Shown here piece after piece: positions 32,717 through 39,977 of a stretch of 41,390 nucleotides of DNA; within the stretch, counting starts at the first letter, position 1; each line of letters begins with the position of its first letter. Below the pieces are notes generated by a model that saw only the letters and a list, made by a program, of their open reading frames with translations, did no database searches and was not told the DNA's origin. Both the position numbers and the translations under genes were made by a program. Origin of the DNA: Desulfosporosinus sp. I2 (GTDB taxonomy: Bacteria > Bacillota > Desulfitobacteriia > Desulfitobacteriales > Desulfitobacteriaceae); NCBI RefSeq assembly GCF_000960765.1, contig NZ_JYNH01000024.1, forward strand, positions 1-41,390. The letters run 5' to 3'.

Positions 32717-34132
32717 ATGATGAAGAGCAAGGTGATTTATCGCTGTTCTAATTGCGGAACAGAAAGTCCAAGATGGCTTGGAAAGTGTCAAAACTGTGAG
32801 GAATGGAACACATTTGAAGAATCAGAGAGTCAAGCCAAAACAACTTCTTCAACAAGTAAGAGGAAGACTTCTCCGAAGAGGTTATCTGAGGTCTTAGCCG
32901 GTAATAGCGATAGAATTGTGACGAGTATGAGGGAATTTAACCGAGTTCTAGGCGGAGGTATCGTTAAAGATTCCATCATTATCTTGACAGCAAGACCAGG
33001 TGCAGGAAAATCAACCTTGCTTTTACAAGTGGCCGATGATGTTGCCAATAAGGGCTACAAGGTTTTATATGCTTCGGCCGAAGAGAGTGATAGCCAAATT
33101 AAAAGTAGGTCAGACCGAATTCTGATTGGAAGCAAGAGTAATATATGGATATATTCTGATACAAGTATGAACCATGTTCTGACTTCCATTGAAGAGCTTG
33201 ATCCGGATCTGATTATCATTGACAGCATCCAAACGTTCACCCTTGAAGAACATAATTCCCGGCCTGGTTCACCGATCCAAACGATGGAGTGTGCTAACGA
33301 ACTCTTAAAAATAGCAAAGAATAACAGCCGTCCCAGAGCCGTAATCATGGTGGGACAAATGACAAAAGATGATGAAATCGCGGGACTTCGTGCGTTAGAG
33401 CATTTGGTCGATGCAGTATTAATTCTGAATGGAGAAAATGGGGAAGAATTGAGGGGAGCTTGGTGTTCCAAAAATCGGTTTGGGAGCACAGGTGAAATCG
33501 GGTTTTTCTCGATGACTGAACAAGGGATGTTATCGATTGACAACCCATCGGAGTTCTTTATGACCCAAAGGGGAGCAGGACAAACGATTTCGGGAAGCGC
33601 TTTAACAGTGATTAAAGAAGGGACAAGACCCATTATTGTAGAAGTCGAAAGCCTAGTCTCGAAGTCGTTCACCCCCTATCCATCAAGAATCGCAGAATGC
33701 TTAAGAAGAGATCAATTAAATACCCTAATATCTATCTTGGAACAAAGAGGAAAGATCAACCTATACGATAAAAATGTGGTTATCAAAACGACCGGAGGGC
33801 TTCAACTCAAAGAACAATCTGTCAGCTTAGCTATTATCATGTGTATTGTTTCATCTGTGAAAGACAAAGCGATTCCCAATGATACTGTGTTTGTGGCAGA
33901 TGTAGGGCTTACTGGAGAATTGAAAAAAGTCCCTTCCATCGAAGCACGAATTCGTGAAATCGACAGAATGGGGTTTAAACGAGTCTATGTTGCTAAGAAT
34001 ACAGTCAGAGACTCATCGAGGTTTAAGAATGTCGAAATTATTGAGCTTAACACCTTGTACGATGTAATTTCACACTTGGGCATGAAGAATACGAATAAGC
34101 TGGAATCTGGATTACCATTAACAGAAATTTGA
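32717..34132 (+). CDS. radA: RadA/Sms DNA repair helicase
   Basis: This protein of about 471 residues has a zinc finger (C10, C13, C24, C27), a RecA-like ATPase with Walker A RPGAGKS, the RadA signature KNRFGSTGEIGFF, and a C-terminal Lon-protease-like domain (FVADVGLTGELKKV). It processes recombination branches. ATG 32717 follows GGATGGGG; a longer frame back to 32672 runs through the palindrome and is rejected. The Walker A is RPGAGKS, whereas the usual RadA form is DPGIGKS. Confidence 0.94.
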   Translation: MMKSKVIYRCSNCGTESPRWLGKCQNCEEWNTFEESESQAKTTSSTSKRKTSPKRLSEVLAGNSDRIVTSMREFNRVLGGGIVKDSIIILTARPGAGKSTLLLQVADDVANKGYKVLYASAEESDSQIKSRSDRILIGSKSNIWIYSDTSMNHVLTSIEELDPDLIIIDSIQTFTLEEHNSRPGSPIQTMECANELLKIAKNNSRPRAVIMVGQMTKDDEIAGLRALEHLVDAVLILNGENGEELRGAWCSKNRFGSTGEIGFFSMTEQGMLSIDNPSEFFMTQRGAGQTISGSALTVIKEGTRPIIVEVESLVSKSFTPYPSRIAECLRRDQLNTLISILEQRGKINLYDKNVVIKTTGGLQLKEQSVSLAIIMCIVSSVKDKAIPNDTVFVADVGLTGELKKVPSIEARIREIDRMGFKRVYVAKNTVRDSSRFKNVEIIELNTLYDVISHLGMKNTNKLESGLPLTEI

Positions 34133-34492
34133 AATGAACCAACTTACAATAGTTTCATGCTACAGAGCTTCTCGATGTTTGGTTGCGGAATGCACGAACG
34201 TTTAGATGGCAAATTCCCTGATAATACACCATAATTAGCCAGATTTAGCCCTGCTTATTGTTTTTAAACTCTTGTTAATTAGGTAAAATTGTAATAAAAT
34301 CTTGATAAGAAATCTAAATTAATTCCAAATTTAGAGGTGATGAAAATATATAGTTGCTAGTGCTTTCAATTTAATATTGGCATTCCTAGTAATATCATAT
34401 CTCATCCCCAAGTATCTTATCGTTAAAGGTAGATTTAACCTATACCTCTAATTACTTGTATTAAGCCTATGGGACTTGAGGAAGGTGGTCTA
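34133..34492 (+). other. Non-coding gap radA-spo0E, with a possible broken membrane peptide
   Basis: This is a 360-nt AT-rich stretch. From 34350 to 34451 a 33-codon frame reads like one membrane span (FNLILAFLVISYLIPKYLIV) with an AGAGGTGA ribosome binding site at 34333-34340, but its first codon at proper spacing is ATA rather than ATG. Nothing else is recognised. Confidence 0.4.
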
Positions 34493-34669
34493 ATGCGGGA
34501 CGATTTACGCGACTTACTAAATGCCGTTGAAACGAAACGCGATCAACTGAATAAACTTGCTACATGTAAAGAACTTACTTCTGAAGAAGTAGTTACATCT
34601 AGCTGGGAGTTGGACAAATTATTAAATGAAGTTAATAGCTTGGCCAACGAGAAAAGCAAAAAGTTATAG
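34493..34669 (+). CDS. Spo0E-like sporulation regulatory protein
   Basis: This 58-residue helical hairpin protein has the Spo0E signature (SWELDKLLNEVN, matching SQELD). Family members dephosphorylate Spo0A~P and hold back sporulation. ATG 34493 is 4-5 nt after GGAAGGTGG; an upstream ATG at 34469 gives 8 extra residues without a ribosome binding site. It supports an endospore-forming host. Confidence 0.82.
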   Translation: MRDDLRDLLNAVETKRDQLNKLATCKELTSEEVVTSSWELDKLLNEVNSLANEKSKKL

Positions 34670-34670
34670 A

Positions 34671-34737
34671 ACGAAAAAAGAAAAGGGTAGCCTAAATGAA
34701 ATTATTTTAGGGCAACTCTTTTCTTTTTTCGTTTTGA
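34671..34737 (+). terminator. Long terminator after spo0E-like gene
   Basis: ACGAAAAAAGAAAAG (34671-34685) pairs with CTTTTCTTTTTTCGT (34718-34732). Further inner pairing exists and TTTT follows. Confidence 0.88.
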
Positions 34738-34742
34738 CGTTT

Positions 34743-34770
34743 TTGACAATCAATTTAGCTCTTTTATACA
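34743..34770 (+). promoter_or_regulatory. Promoter before the DsrE-like gene
   Basis: TTGACA (34743-34748), a 16-nt spacer and TATACA (34765-34770). Confidence 0.6.
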
Positions 34771-34823
34771 TATCGATTTAGTGATATTATGTAATAAGTA
34801 AAACATTATATAAGGAGGGAAAC

Positions 34824-35165
34824 TTGTTGTCTTTTACTTACTTTATCAGTTCGGATACCATTGGCCAGCAAGATCCGGAATTAGGCAAACGCCTGATGCA
34901 CAGTTTCTTTTTAAAGCTCTTGGAGGCTGCTGAGAAACCGTCTCATATTCTTTTTCTTGAAAAAGGGGTGCAGCTTTTGTTGCCGGAATTTTCTGCCGTT
35001 GATGCTCTGAAGATTTTAGCTGAGGAGTCGGGTGTCACCCTGTTAGCCTGCGTGACCTGTCTGGATTATTATGGAATCAAGGATAAAATCGAGGTTGGAG
35101 AGGTTTCAACGATGCCTGAGATTATTGCCGTGATGCATAAAAGCGATAAAGTGATACATATCTAA
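34824..35165 (+). CDS. DsrE/YedF-like sulfur-relay family protein
   Basis: This 113-residue protein resembles the DsrE-like domain of YedF-type proteins: YFISSDTIGQQDPELGKRLM, ILFLEKGVQLL, then LACVTCLDYYGIKDKIEVGE with cysteines in CVTC. Such domains bind or carry sulfane sulfur or selenium. The start is one of two adjacent TTG codons (34824 or 34827) after AAGGAGGG. It is followed by the double-cubane-cluster genes, though whether they share a transcript is unclear (106-nt gap). Confidence 0.75.
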   Translation: MLSFTYFISSDTIGQQDPELGKRLMHSFFLKLLEAAEKPSHILFLEKGVQLLLPEFSAVDALKILAEESGVTLLACVTCLDYYGIKDKIEVGEVSTMPEIIAVMHKSDKVIHI

Positions 35166-35271
35166 CTCAAATCTATTGAAACTTGCTGGTGATTAAACCT
35201 GGTAAACCTTGATCTTCTAAACTAGAGTCATGAATATTTAGCAATTTATAGAGAACTGGGAGGATAAAAGA

Positions 35272-36540
35272 ATGGATAACAGAGAATTATGGGCAGCGCT
35301 AGGTATGGATTTAGAGAAACACGATGATTTTTTAGCTCCTGTACCAGCAATTTTTACGAGCCTGTTCTTGGATCGACCTAATCGCCCCAAAGCCATGGGC
35401 TATTTTGATATGATAGTCGGCGATGTTCATGGGATTCGCGTGCACGAACTCTATGCTATGAAAGAAGCAGGTGCTAAGGTGTTCTCGACCTTTTGCGTCT
35501 ATGTTCCAGAAGAAATTGTGGTAGCAACGGGGAGTGCCAGCATCGGATTATGTGCTGGGGCCCAGTATACCGTTTCTTCGGGGGAAAAAGTCTTACCTCG
35601 CAACCTTTGCCCGTTGATTAAATCGACCATGGGTTTTAAACTCGACCGAATTTGTCCATACTTTCAAGTCTCCGATTGGGTCATCGGGGAGACGACTTGT
35701 GACGGGAAGAAGAAGGCGTGGGAGATTCTCAATGAACATATTCCAACCTATGTCATGGACCTGCCACAAAAGAAAGACTCCAAAGACGCCCGTCTATGGG
35801 AAGAAGAAGTCCGAGAATTTGCTTCCTTCATCGAACGTGAGACCCAGGTAGACTTAACCACCGAGAATCTTACTTCTGGAATTCAGAAGATTAACAACAA
35901 ACGGCAAGCGCTTCAAAGGTTAGCTAACTTAAGAAAACATAATCCAGCTCCTATTCACGGCTTAGATGTCCTGTTGATCAATCAACTCTCTTTCTTTGAC
36001 GATCCGGTTCGCTTTGCGGCTCAAGTCAATGCCCTGTGTGACGAACTTGATGTGCGGGTCAAAGAAGGATTTGGAGTTGCGCCCGTTGATGCTCCAAGGA
36101 TTCTGGTGACGGGAACTCCTCAACCTCTACCGGCGTGGAAACTTCATGCCCTAATCGAACAAGCTGGAGCGGTCGTTGTCGGAGAAGAAACCTGCACAGG
36201 AGAACGCTATTATAAGAATGTCACAGAGCCTGCGGACAATGTATCGGACATGCTCGCCAACATTGCTAAGCGCCCTTTAAAGGTGAATTGTGCTTGCTTT
36301 ACTCCGAATCAAGGGCGCATGGAAGATATATCGTTCATGGCTGAAAACTTAAAAGCAGACGCCGTGATTGATTTTACTCTCCAATTCTGCCAAACCTATG
36401 GCGTGGAAAGCTATTTTGTGGGCAAAGAAATGGAGAAGAAAAAGATTCCTTTCCTGCGGTTGGAAAGTGATTTTTCCGAAGAAGATCAAGGGCAACTCTT
36501 AACTCGGATCGAGGCTTTAATTGAGATGATTCGTGCATGA
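35272..36540 (+). CDS. Double-cubane-cluster protein (2-hydroxyacyl-CoA dehydratase family)
   Basis: This 422-residue HgdB/FldB/BcrB-fold protein is encoded alone with its activator rather than as a two-subunit dehydratase. Cysteines visible are C75, C94, C113, C128, C143, C256, C308, C340, C342 and C373. The single-subunit plus activator layout matches the characterised double-cubane-cluster protein of Carboxydothermus, which holds an [Fe8S9] cluster and reduces small molecules (acetylene, azide, hydrazine) with ATP-driven electrons. The physiological substrate is unknown. It overlaps the activator by 4 nt. Confidence 0.82.
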   Translation: MDNRELWAALGMDLEKHDDFLAPVPAIFTSLFLDRPNRPKAMGYFDMIVGDVHGIRVHELYAMKEAGAKVFSTFCVYVPEEIVVATGSASIGLCAGAQYTVSSGEKVLPRNLCPLIKSTMGFKLDRICPYFQVSDWVIGETTCDGKKKAWEILNEHIPTYVMDLPQKKDSKDARLWEEEVREFASFIERETQVDLTTENLTSGIQKINNKRQALQRLANLRKHNPAPIHGLDVLLINQLSFFDDPVRFAAQVNALCDELDVRVKEGFGVAPVDAPRILVTGTPQPLPAWKLHALIEQAGAVVVGEETCTGERYYKNVTEPADNVSDMLANIAKRPLKVNCACFTPNQGRMEDISFMAENLKADAVIDFTLQFCQTYGVESYFVGKEMEKKKIPFLRLESDFSEEDQGQLLTRIEALIEMIRA

Positions 36541-37277
36541 GGCAAGCTGGGTTAGATCTCGGCTCGGTTAATACTAAGTTGGTGGTGCTTGAAAACGGGG
36601 AACGGGTTTTCAGCCAGGTCCTACCCTCCCGTTTCGACTCTGTCCAAGCAGGCATAACCTTACTTAAGGCCTACGTCGAAGAACACGGTGAAAAACCTGA
36701 AAAGCTCGTGGTTACAGGGTATGGCCGAGTGAACTTTCCCGAGGGACGGGTGATTACAGAAATCACTTGTCAGGGCAAAGGATGTCATGCCTATTTCCCG
36801 GATTATGCTTATATTCTGGATTTAGGAGGACAAGATGCTAAGGTTATAAAGAAAAGCGCAGAAGGAAAAATTATTCAGTTTATCATGAATGACAAGTGTG
36901 CTGCCGGAACTGGCCGATTTTTAGATGTTATCCTTAAGGGCTTAGATCTAACCTCCGAGGAGCTGGATTTAGCAACGGAGGCTAAGCCAATGCCCATCAA
37001 TTCCATGTGTACGGTGTTTGCTGAATCTGAAGTAATCACGATGCTTGCCAAAGGGATCCCCAAACCTGAAGTCATTGCGGGTCTTTTTAAAAGTACGGCA
37101 AAGCGTCTTGCTAATTTTGTGGAGTCTGTCGGGCATCCCGAATGTTTAATTTTCACGGGAGGGGGCGCTCATTATACCCTCTTGGTTCGCTTCCTCGAAC
37201 GGGAGTTAAAAGGGAACGTTGTTATCCCATCGGAACCCGAATTGACCGCTGCTTTGGGTGCAGCATTACTGGCATAA
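36537..37277 (+). CDS. Activator ATPase of the double-cubane-cluster protein
   Basis: This 246-residue ASKHA-fold ATPase of the HgdC/YjiL type begins AGLDLGSVNTKLVV and has GYGR, DLGGQDAKVI, NDKCAAGTGRF (C121) and SMCTVFAESEV (C158). The two cysteines, one pair per monomer, should hold a bridging [4Fe-4S] cluster in the dimer. ATP hydrolysis drives a low-potential electron into the partner. ATGA overlap with the partner supports coupled translation. A terminator follows. Confidence 0.9.
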   Translation: MRQAGLDLGSVNTKLVVLENGERVFSQVLPSRFDSVQAGITLLKAYVEEHGEKPEKLVVTGYGRVNFPEGRVITEITCQGKGCHAYFPDYAYILDLGGQDAKVIKKSAEGKIIQFIMNDKCAAGTGRFLDVILKGLDLTSEELDLATEAKPMPINSMCTVFAESEVITMLAKGIPKPEVIAGLFKSTAKRLANFVESVGHPECLIFTGGGAHYTLLVRFLERELKGNVVIPSEPELTAALGAALLA

Positions 37278-37283
37278 CCTCTG

Positions 37284-37323
37284 AAGAATAGCACGTGCTT
37301 GAGTTAGCAAGTGCTATTCTTTA
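37284..37323 (+). terminator. Terminator of the double-cubane-cluster pair
   Basis: AAGAATAGCAC (37284-37294) pairs with GTGCTATTCTT (37311-37321), with further inner pairing, and a short T-run. Confidence 0.8.
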
Positions 37324-37382
37324 AAACTCCTTAAATAGACATGGCATTATACTTATCAATGAAATTTGGGAGGAACATTATT

Positions 37383-37856
37383 ATGGAAAGAGAAAAAATC
37401 ATTGACGATGTAAGAATAAAGGCGGGAGGGTGTTTCCAAAGAGGGGAGTTTTACTGTTCTGAAGCGGTGATTCATACCCTCAATGAATTTCTTGGCTGGC
37501 CCTACGATCGTTCAATTGTCCGTTTGGCAGCTGGTTTCCCAGTCGGTATCGGTAGGTCTGGGTGTGTTTGTGGAGCTATCAGTGGTGGAGTAATGGCATT
37601 AGGGATAGTTTACGGTAGGGATCCCGGCAATGCTATGAATAGCGGAATGTTTCAAGTTGCGGCTGAACTTCATGACCATATTAAAAAATTATACAAGAGT
37701 ACTTGTTGCCGGGTGATTACTAAAGATTTAGTCTTTGACTCTCCTGAACGAAAAGCGCACTGTGTGAAAATCACCGGGGAAGTTGCGGCCTGGTTAGCAG
37801 ATAAATTTCTCGATGATGAAGCACTTAAAGGAAAAATCCACCCTGTAGAACGATAG
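37383..37856 (+). CDS. C_GCAxxG_C_C family redox-type protein
   Basis: This 157-residue protein has C17, C25, the GCxxG-type segment GCVCGAISGG (C61, C63), CC at KSTCCRV, and a late cysteine in KAHCVKI. This pattern matches the C_GCAxxG_C_C family, thought to be redox proteins that sometimes carry selenocysteine in relatives. ATG 37383 is 8 nt after GGGAGGA. The function is not established. It sits next to the double-cubane-cluster pair but behind their terminator. Confidence 0.8.
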   Translation: MEREKIIDDVRIKAGGCFQRGEFYCSEAVIHTLNEFLGWPYDRSIVRLAAGFPVGIGRSGCVCGAISGGVMALGIVYGRDPGNAMNSGMFQVAAELHDHIKKLYKSTCCRVITKDLVFDSPERKAHCVKITGEVAAWLADKFLDDEALKGKIHPVER

Positions 37857-37984
37857 GGGACTCATTTAAAAGGAACCATCGTTGATATTGAGTCAAGTAA
37901 CGGTGGAGGCTTTGATACGTACAGCAAAGACCCCTAATGGCGATGGTTGTGACAGTGGTTGCTAATCTATTTAACCTACAAAGA

Positions 37985-38025
37985 TTAAGTTGGTATTGCA
38001 TCATGATGATGCAATACCAACTTAA
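37985..38025. repeat. 41-nt near-perfect palindrome
   Basis: The 20-bp arms at 37985-38004 and 38006-38025 are exact inverted complements around a single G. No T-run follows on either strand, so this is not a typical terminator. Confidence 0.85.
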
Positions 38026-38064
38026 TAAAGCTTTGATTCTAATAGCTATATCGCCTATAACATA

Positions 38065-38092
38065 AATAGCACTGCAATCTTGCAGTGCTATT
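38065..38092. repeat. 28-nt hairpin with 13-bp arms
   Basis: AATAGCACTGCAA (38065-38077) and TTGCAGTGCTATT (38080-38092) are perfect inverted copies with a 2-nt loop, 39 nt after the larger palindrome. Confidence 0.8.
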
Positions 38093-38254
38093 ATCGATTG
38101 TGTGCGTTCAAATAGGTTAATGTAGCCCTGCCAGGCGGTATTTAGACGTTCTGGTTCGTTGTTTTTGGCATATCCAATACATAACGTAAACATTATACAA
38201 CATCATAGGTTAAATGTTATAATGTTAAATATCTGAAGGAAAGGAGGTGAATAT

Positions 38255-38419
38255 ATGCCAGAGCGGGTTGTCTTCTTGGCCCATTGTTTTCTAAACCCTC
38301 AGGCTAAGATTCTAGGATCACCAGATATTTCGGACCTGAGCCAAAAAATTTTTACTCTACTTTGGGAACACAAGTGCGGAGTTATTCAGTTACCCTGTCC
38401 TGAGTTGCTCCATGCATAA
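38255..38419 (+). pseudogene. Truncated TudS-related (desulfidase-like) gene
   Basis: A strong ribosome binding site (AAAGGAGGTGA) leads into a frame that begins MPERVVFLAHCFLNPQAK and ends CGVIQLPCPELLHA, then stops after 54 codons. The HC.LNP and QLPCPEL motifs are those of TudS-like/CD3072-type putative desulfidases of about 150 residues. The downstream two thirds of the protein is missing in all frames, so it is most likely a decayed or deletion-truncated gene. A short expressed peptide cannot be excluded. Confidence 0.7.
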
Positions 38420-38726
38420 CCCGACGGCAGCTGAACCTTGGGCGGATAGACTAGTATGTTTTCGTAAAGGGGAGTTGTTTGAAGAAACCATGAAGACCCA
38501 CGAGGTCGTCACCCCGACGCAGTTTATTCAACCAAAAGCTTGGACATTTCCGTCTCTGCTTAATCAGGAGAAAACCCCATCAGAGAAATTATTAGTAATG
38601 GGCCAAAAAACTACAACCAACAAATTATTAAGCAAAAACCTAAACTCAGCTCTTGAGGTAAGGAATCTCACCCATCATTACGATACGCTAAGCGGTATAG
38701 AAGATATATCATTAACGGAGGCTTGA
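38412..38726 (+). pseudogene. Remnant of a two-domain ABC transporter ATPase
   Basis: The first part (WADRLVCFRKGELFEE) looks like the end of one ABC ATPase domain. A linker follows, then ALEVRNLTHHYDTLSGIEDI, which is a typical ABC domain start. The frame stops before any Walker A motif, and no signature or Walker B is present. No ribosome binding site precedes it, and its start lies inside the truncated TudS-like frame. I read it as a scar left by deletion. Confidence 0.5.
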
Positions 38727-38866
38727 TAGGCTTCCCTTAGGCTTTCCATGAGTTCCACAAGTTGTCTCGCATTATCCAATTCGCTCTGCACGTTTAGTAC
38801 TAGCTCGTTCCACTGACAATTAATTACCTCGTCCCAAGAATCAAAATTAATTAGTTTAAATTCCAC
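38678..38866 (-). CDS. Small helical hypothetical protein (62 aa)
   Basis: GTG 38866 on the minus strand lies 8 nt after AGGTGG. The product starts MEFKLINFDSWDEVINCQW and is mostly helical and acidic (NVQSELDNARQLVELMESLR). No family is recognised. Its 3' end overlaps the ABC remnant on the other strand by 49 nt, so one of the two readings is accidental at that end. Confidence 0.45.
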   Translation of the reverse strand: MEFKLINFDSWDEVINCQWNELVLNVQSELDNARQLVELMESLREAYQASVNDISSIPLSVS

Positions 38867-39084
38867 GGATCGTTCCACCTTTATATAATATTTTCTGTTC
38901 TTTGATCTTTTTAGTATTTAAGCAATAGGGGAATAAAGGCTATCTTTCAAACTAAATTTCTTAATTGACAAATTTGTTCAGGTCCTCCTTTTATAGGTAG
39001 ATCAAGAATGGGAAAATTATTATTAATGCTAATTGGAATTCCTACTAATTAATGGTAAAATGAAATAGGGAGGTGAGTATAGAA

Positions 39085-39261
39085 ATGAGTGATGAAAACA
39101 AAATGTGGCAATGTCAAATGCAAAATTGTGGATATATATATAATCCTGAAAAAGGTTGTAAAAAAAATAAAATACCAAAGGGCGTTCGATTTGAGGAGTT
39201 GCCAGATACATGGAGATGTCCGTTATGTGGAGCTAGCCATAAAATGTTTAAACCTGTATAA
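39085..39261 (+). CDS. Rubredoxin with CX4C first motif
   Basis: This 58-residue protein has four cysteine ligands in two motifs: C10-X4-C15-G-Y and C45-P-L-C48-G. W43 and the typical ELPDTWRCPLCG are present. The first motif has four residues between cysteines where standard rubredoxins have two. An extra cysteine is C25. ATG 39085 is 8 nt after GGGAGGTGA. It is probably a one-electron carrier; rubrerythrin in the same window is a possible partner. Confidence 0.88.
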   Translation: MSDENKMWQCQMQNCGYIYNPEKGCKKNKIPKGVRFEELPDTWRCPLCGASHKMFKPV

Positions 39262-39343
39262 GGAATGTTTATGTCTATGGCATTAGCGTTTTACATAACT
39301 AATTTCACAATTCATAGTGGACAAGAAAAGTGAAATAATATAA

Positions 39344-39371
39344 AAGCTCCTGCAATGCAGGAGCTTAACTC
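39344..39371. terminator. Hairpin terminator after rubredoxin
   Basis: AAGCTCCTGC (39344-39353) and GCAGGAGCTT (39357-39366) form a perfect 10-bp stem with a 3-nt loop. It lies between convergent genes, and the T-runs are weak. Confidence 0.65.
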
Positions 39372-39402
39372 TTAAACCACCGTTACTTAAATCGAGTTTG
39401 AC

Positions 39403-39795
39403 TTACGTCAAATTGAAAATAGTTAAAGTTTGCAGTTTTTTGTTTTCTTGGTTAAAGACATTCGTCAGTGAGATGTCCAAAGCATTAGACAAAGCAGCTA
39501 TATAAAAGAGTTGCTTGCCTAATTCCGCTTCTATAATGTCACGGCAACTATCGCAAACGTTTCCTTCGAGCTGACTGTCCAAAAGTTCTTTCAAATCAGC
39601 GAGGCCTGCATCAGTGGGTAGGGATTTCTTACGTGCATTTACTGCATGACAACCACAGCTTGTCACGGATTTGACAACGGCTCGGTTAACACGCGCGGAA
39701 GTTTCTTGCCCTTTTGACAAGATATCTAAAATGCTTTGATGGCGGATCAAGAGAGATTTTACTGTGCTTTGGAATTGGTCAGTGAGTTGCTCCAT
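39403..39795 (-). CDS. Conserved clostridial protein of unknown function (130 aa)
   Basis: This largely helical protein begins MEQLTDQFQSTVKSLLIRHQ and has VVKSVTSCGCHAVNARKK and CDSC, a possible four-cysteine metal site. It ends in a helix region and TIFNLT. I recall similar clostridial proteins labelled DUF1573 or MazG-like but cannot verify this. ATG 39795 is preferred; GTG 39810 lies on the ribosome binding site. It is divergent from carD. Confidence 0.7.
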   Translation of the reverse strand: MEQLTDQFQSTVKSLLIRHQSILDILSKGQETSARVNRAVVKSVTSCGCHAVNARKKSLPTDAGLADLKELLDSQLEGNVCDSCRDIIEAELGKQLFYIAALSNALDISLTNVFNQENKKLQTLTIFNLT

Positions 39796-39889
39796 GAGTG
39801 CTATCCTCACTCCTTTCTGCCATCTCTATTATAACGAGACGGCTGGTGTGTTGTCAATTTTCAACAGAATTATGGCTAAAAAAGGTAAA

Positions 39890-39918
39890 TTGACAGCCTA
39901 AAGACTGTGTGATATAAT
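39890..39918 (+). promoter_or_regulatory. Consensus sigma-A promoter P1 of carD
   Basis: TTGACA (39890-39895), a 17-nt spacer and TATAAT (39913-39918): a perfect consensus. Confidence 0.85.
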
Positions 39919-39927
39919 TTTAAAATT

Positions 39928-39956
39928 TTGACCCGGGCAATGTTCCTTGCTATAAT
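39928..39956 (+). promoter_or_regulatory. Second sigma-A promoter P2 of carD
   Basis: TTGACC (39928-39933), a 17-nt spacer and TATAAT (39951-39956), 38 nt downstream of P1. The leader from P2 would be about 15 nt. Confidence 0.75.
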
Positions 39957-39977
39957 GATAGATAAGGGGGTGGCTGA

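Larger units (their letters stand above)
37857..38254. other. Non-coding region with two large perfect hairpins
   Basis: This roughly 400-nt gap holds a 41-nt palindrome (37985-38025, 20-bp arms, 1-nt centre) and a second hairpin (38065-38092, 13-bp arms, 2-nt loop). AACATTATA (38189-38197) and TATAATGTT (38218-38226) form a 9-bp inverted repeat over a TATAAT (38218-38223) that could drive the gene at 38255. Confidence 0.6.

Noticed and set aside
37825-38193. 122-residue minus-strand frame
   Set aside because: It is read across the two perfect hairpins and the end of the C_GCAxxG gene, has no ribosome binding site, and shows no recognisable motif.
39073-39286. Longer or shifted frames at the rubredoxin locus
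   Set aside because: The GTG at 39073 is within the ribosome binding site, and the shifted frame lacks motifs; ATG 39085 gives a complete rubredoxin.
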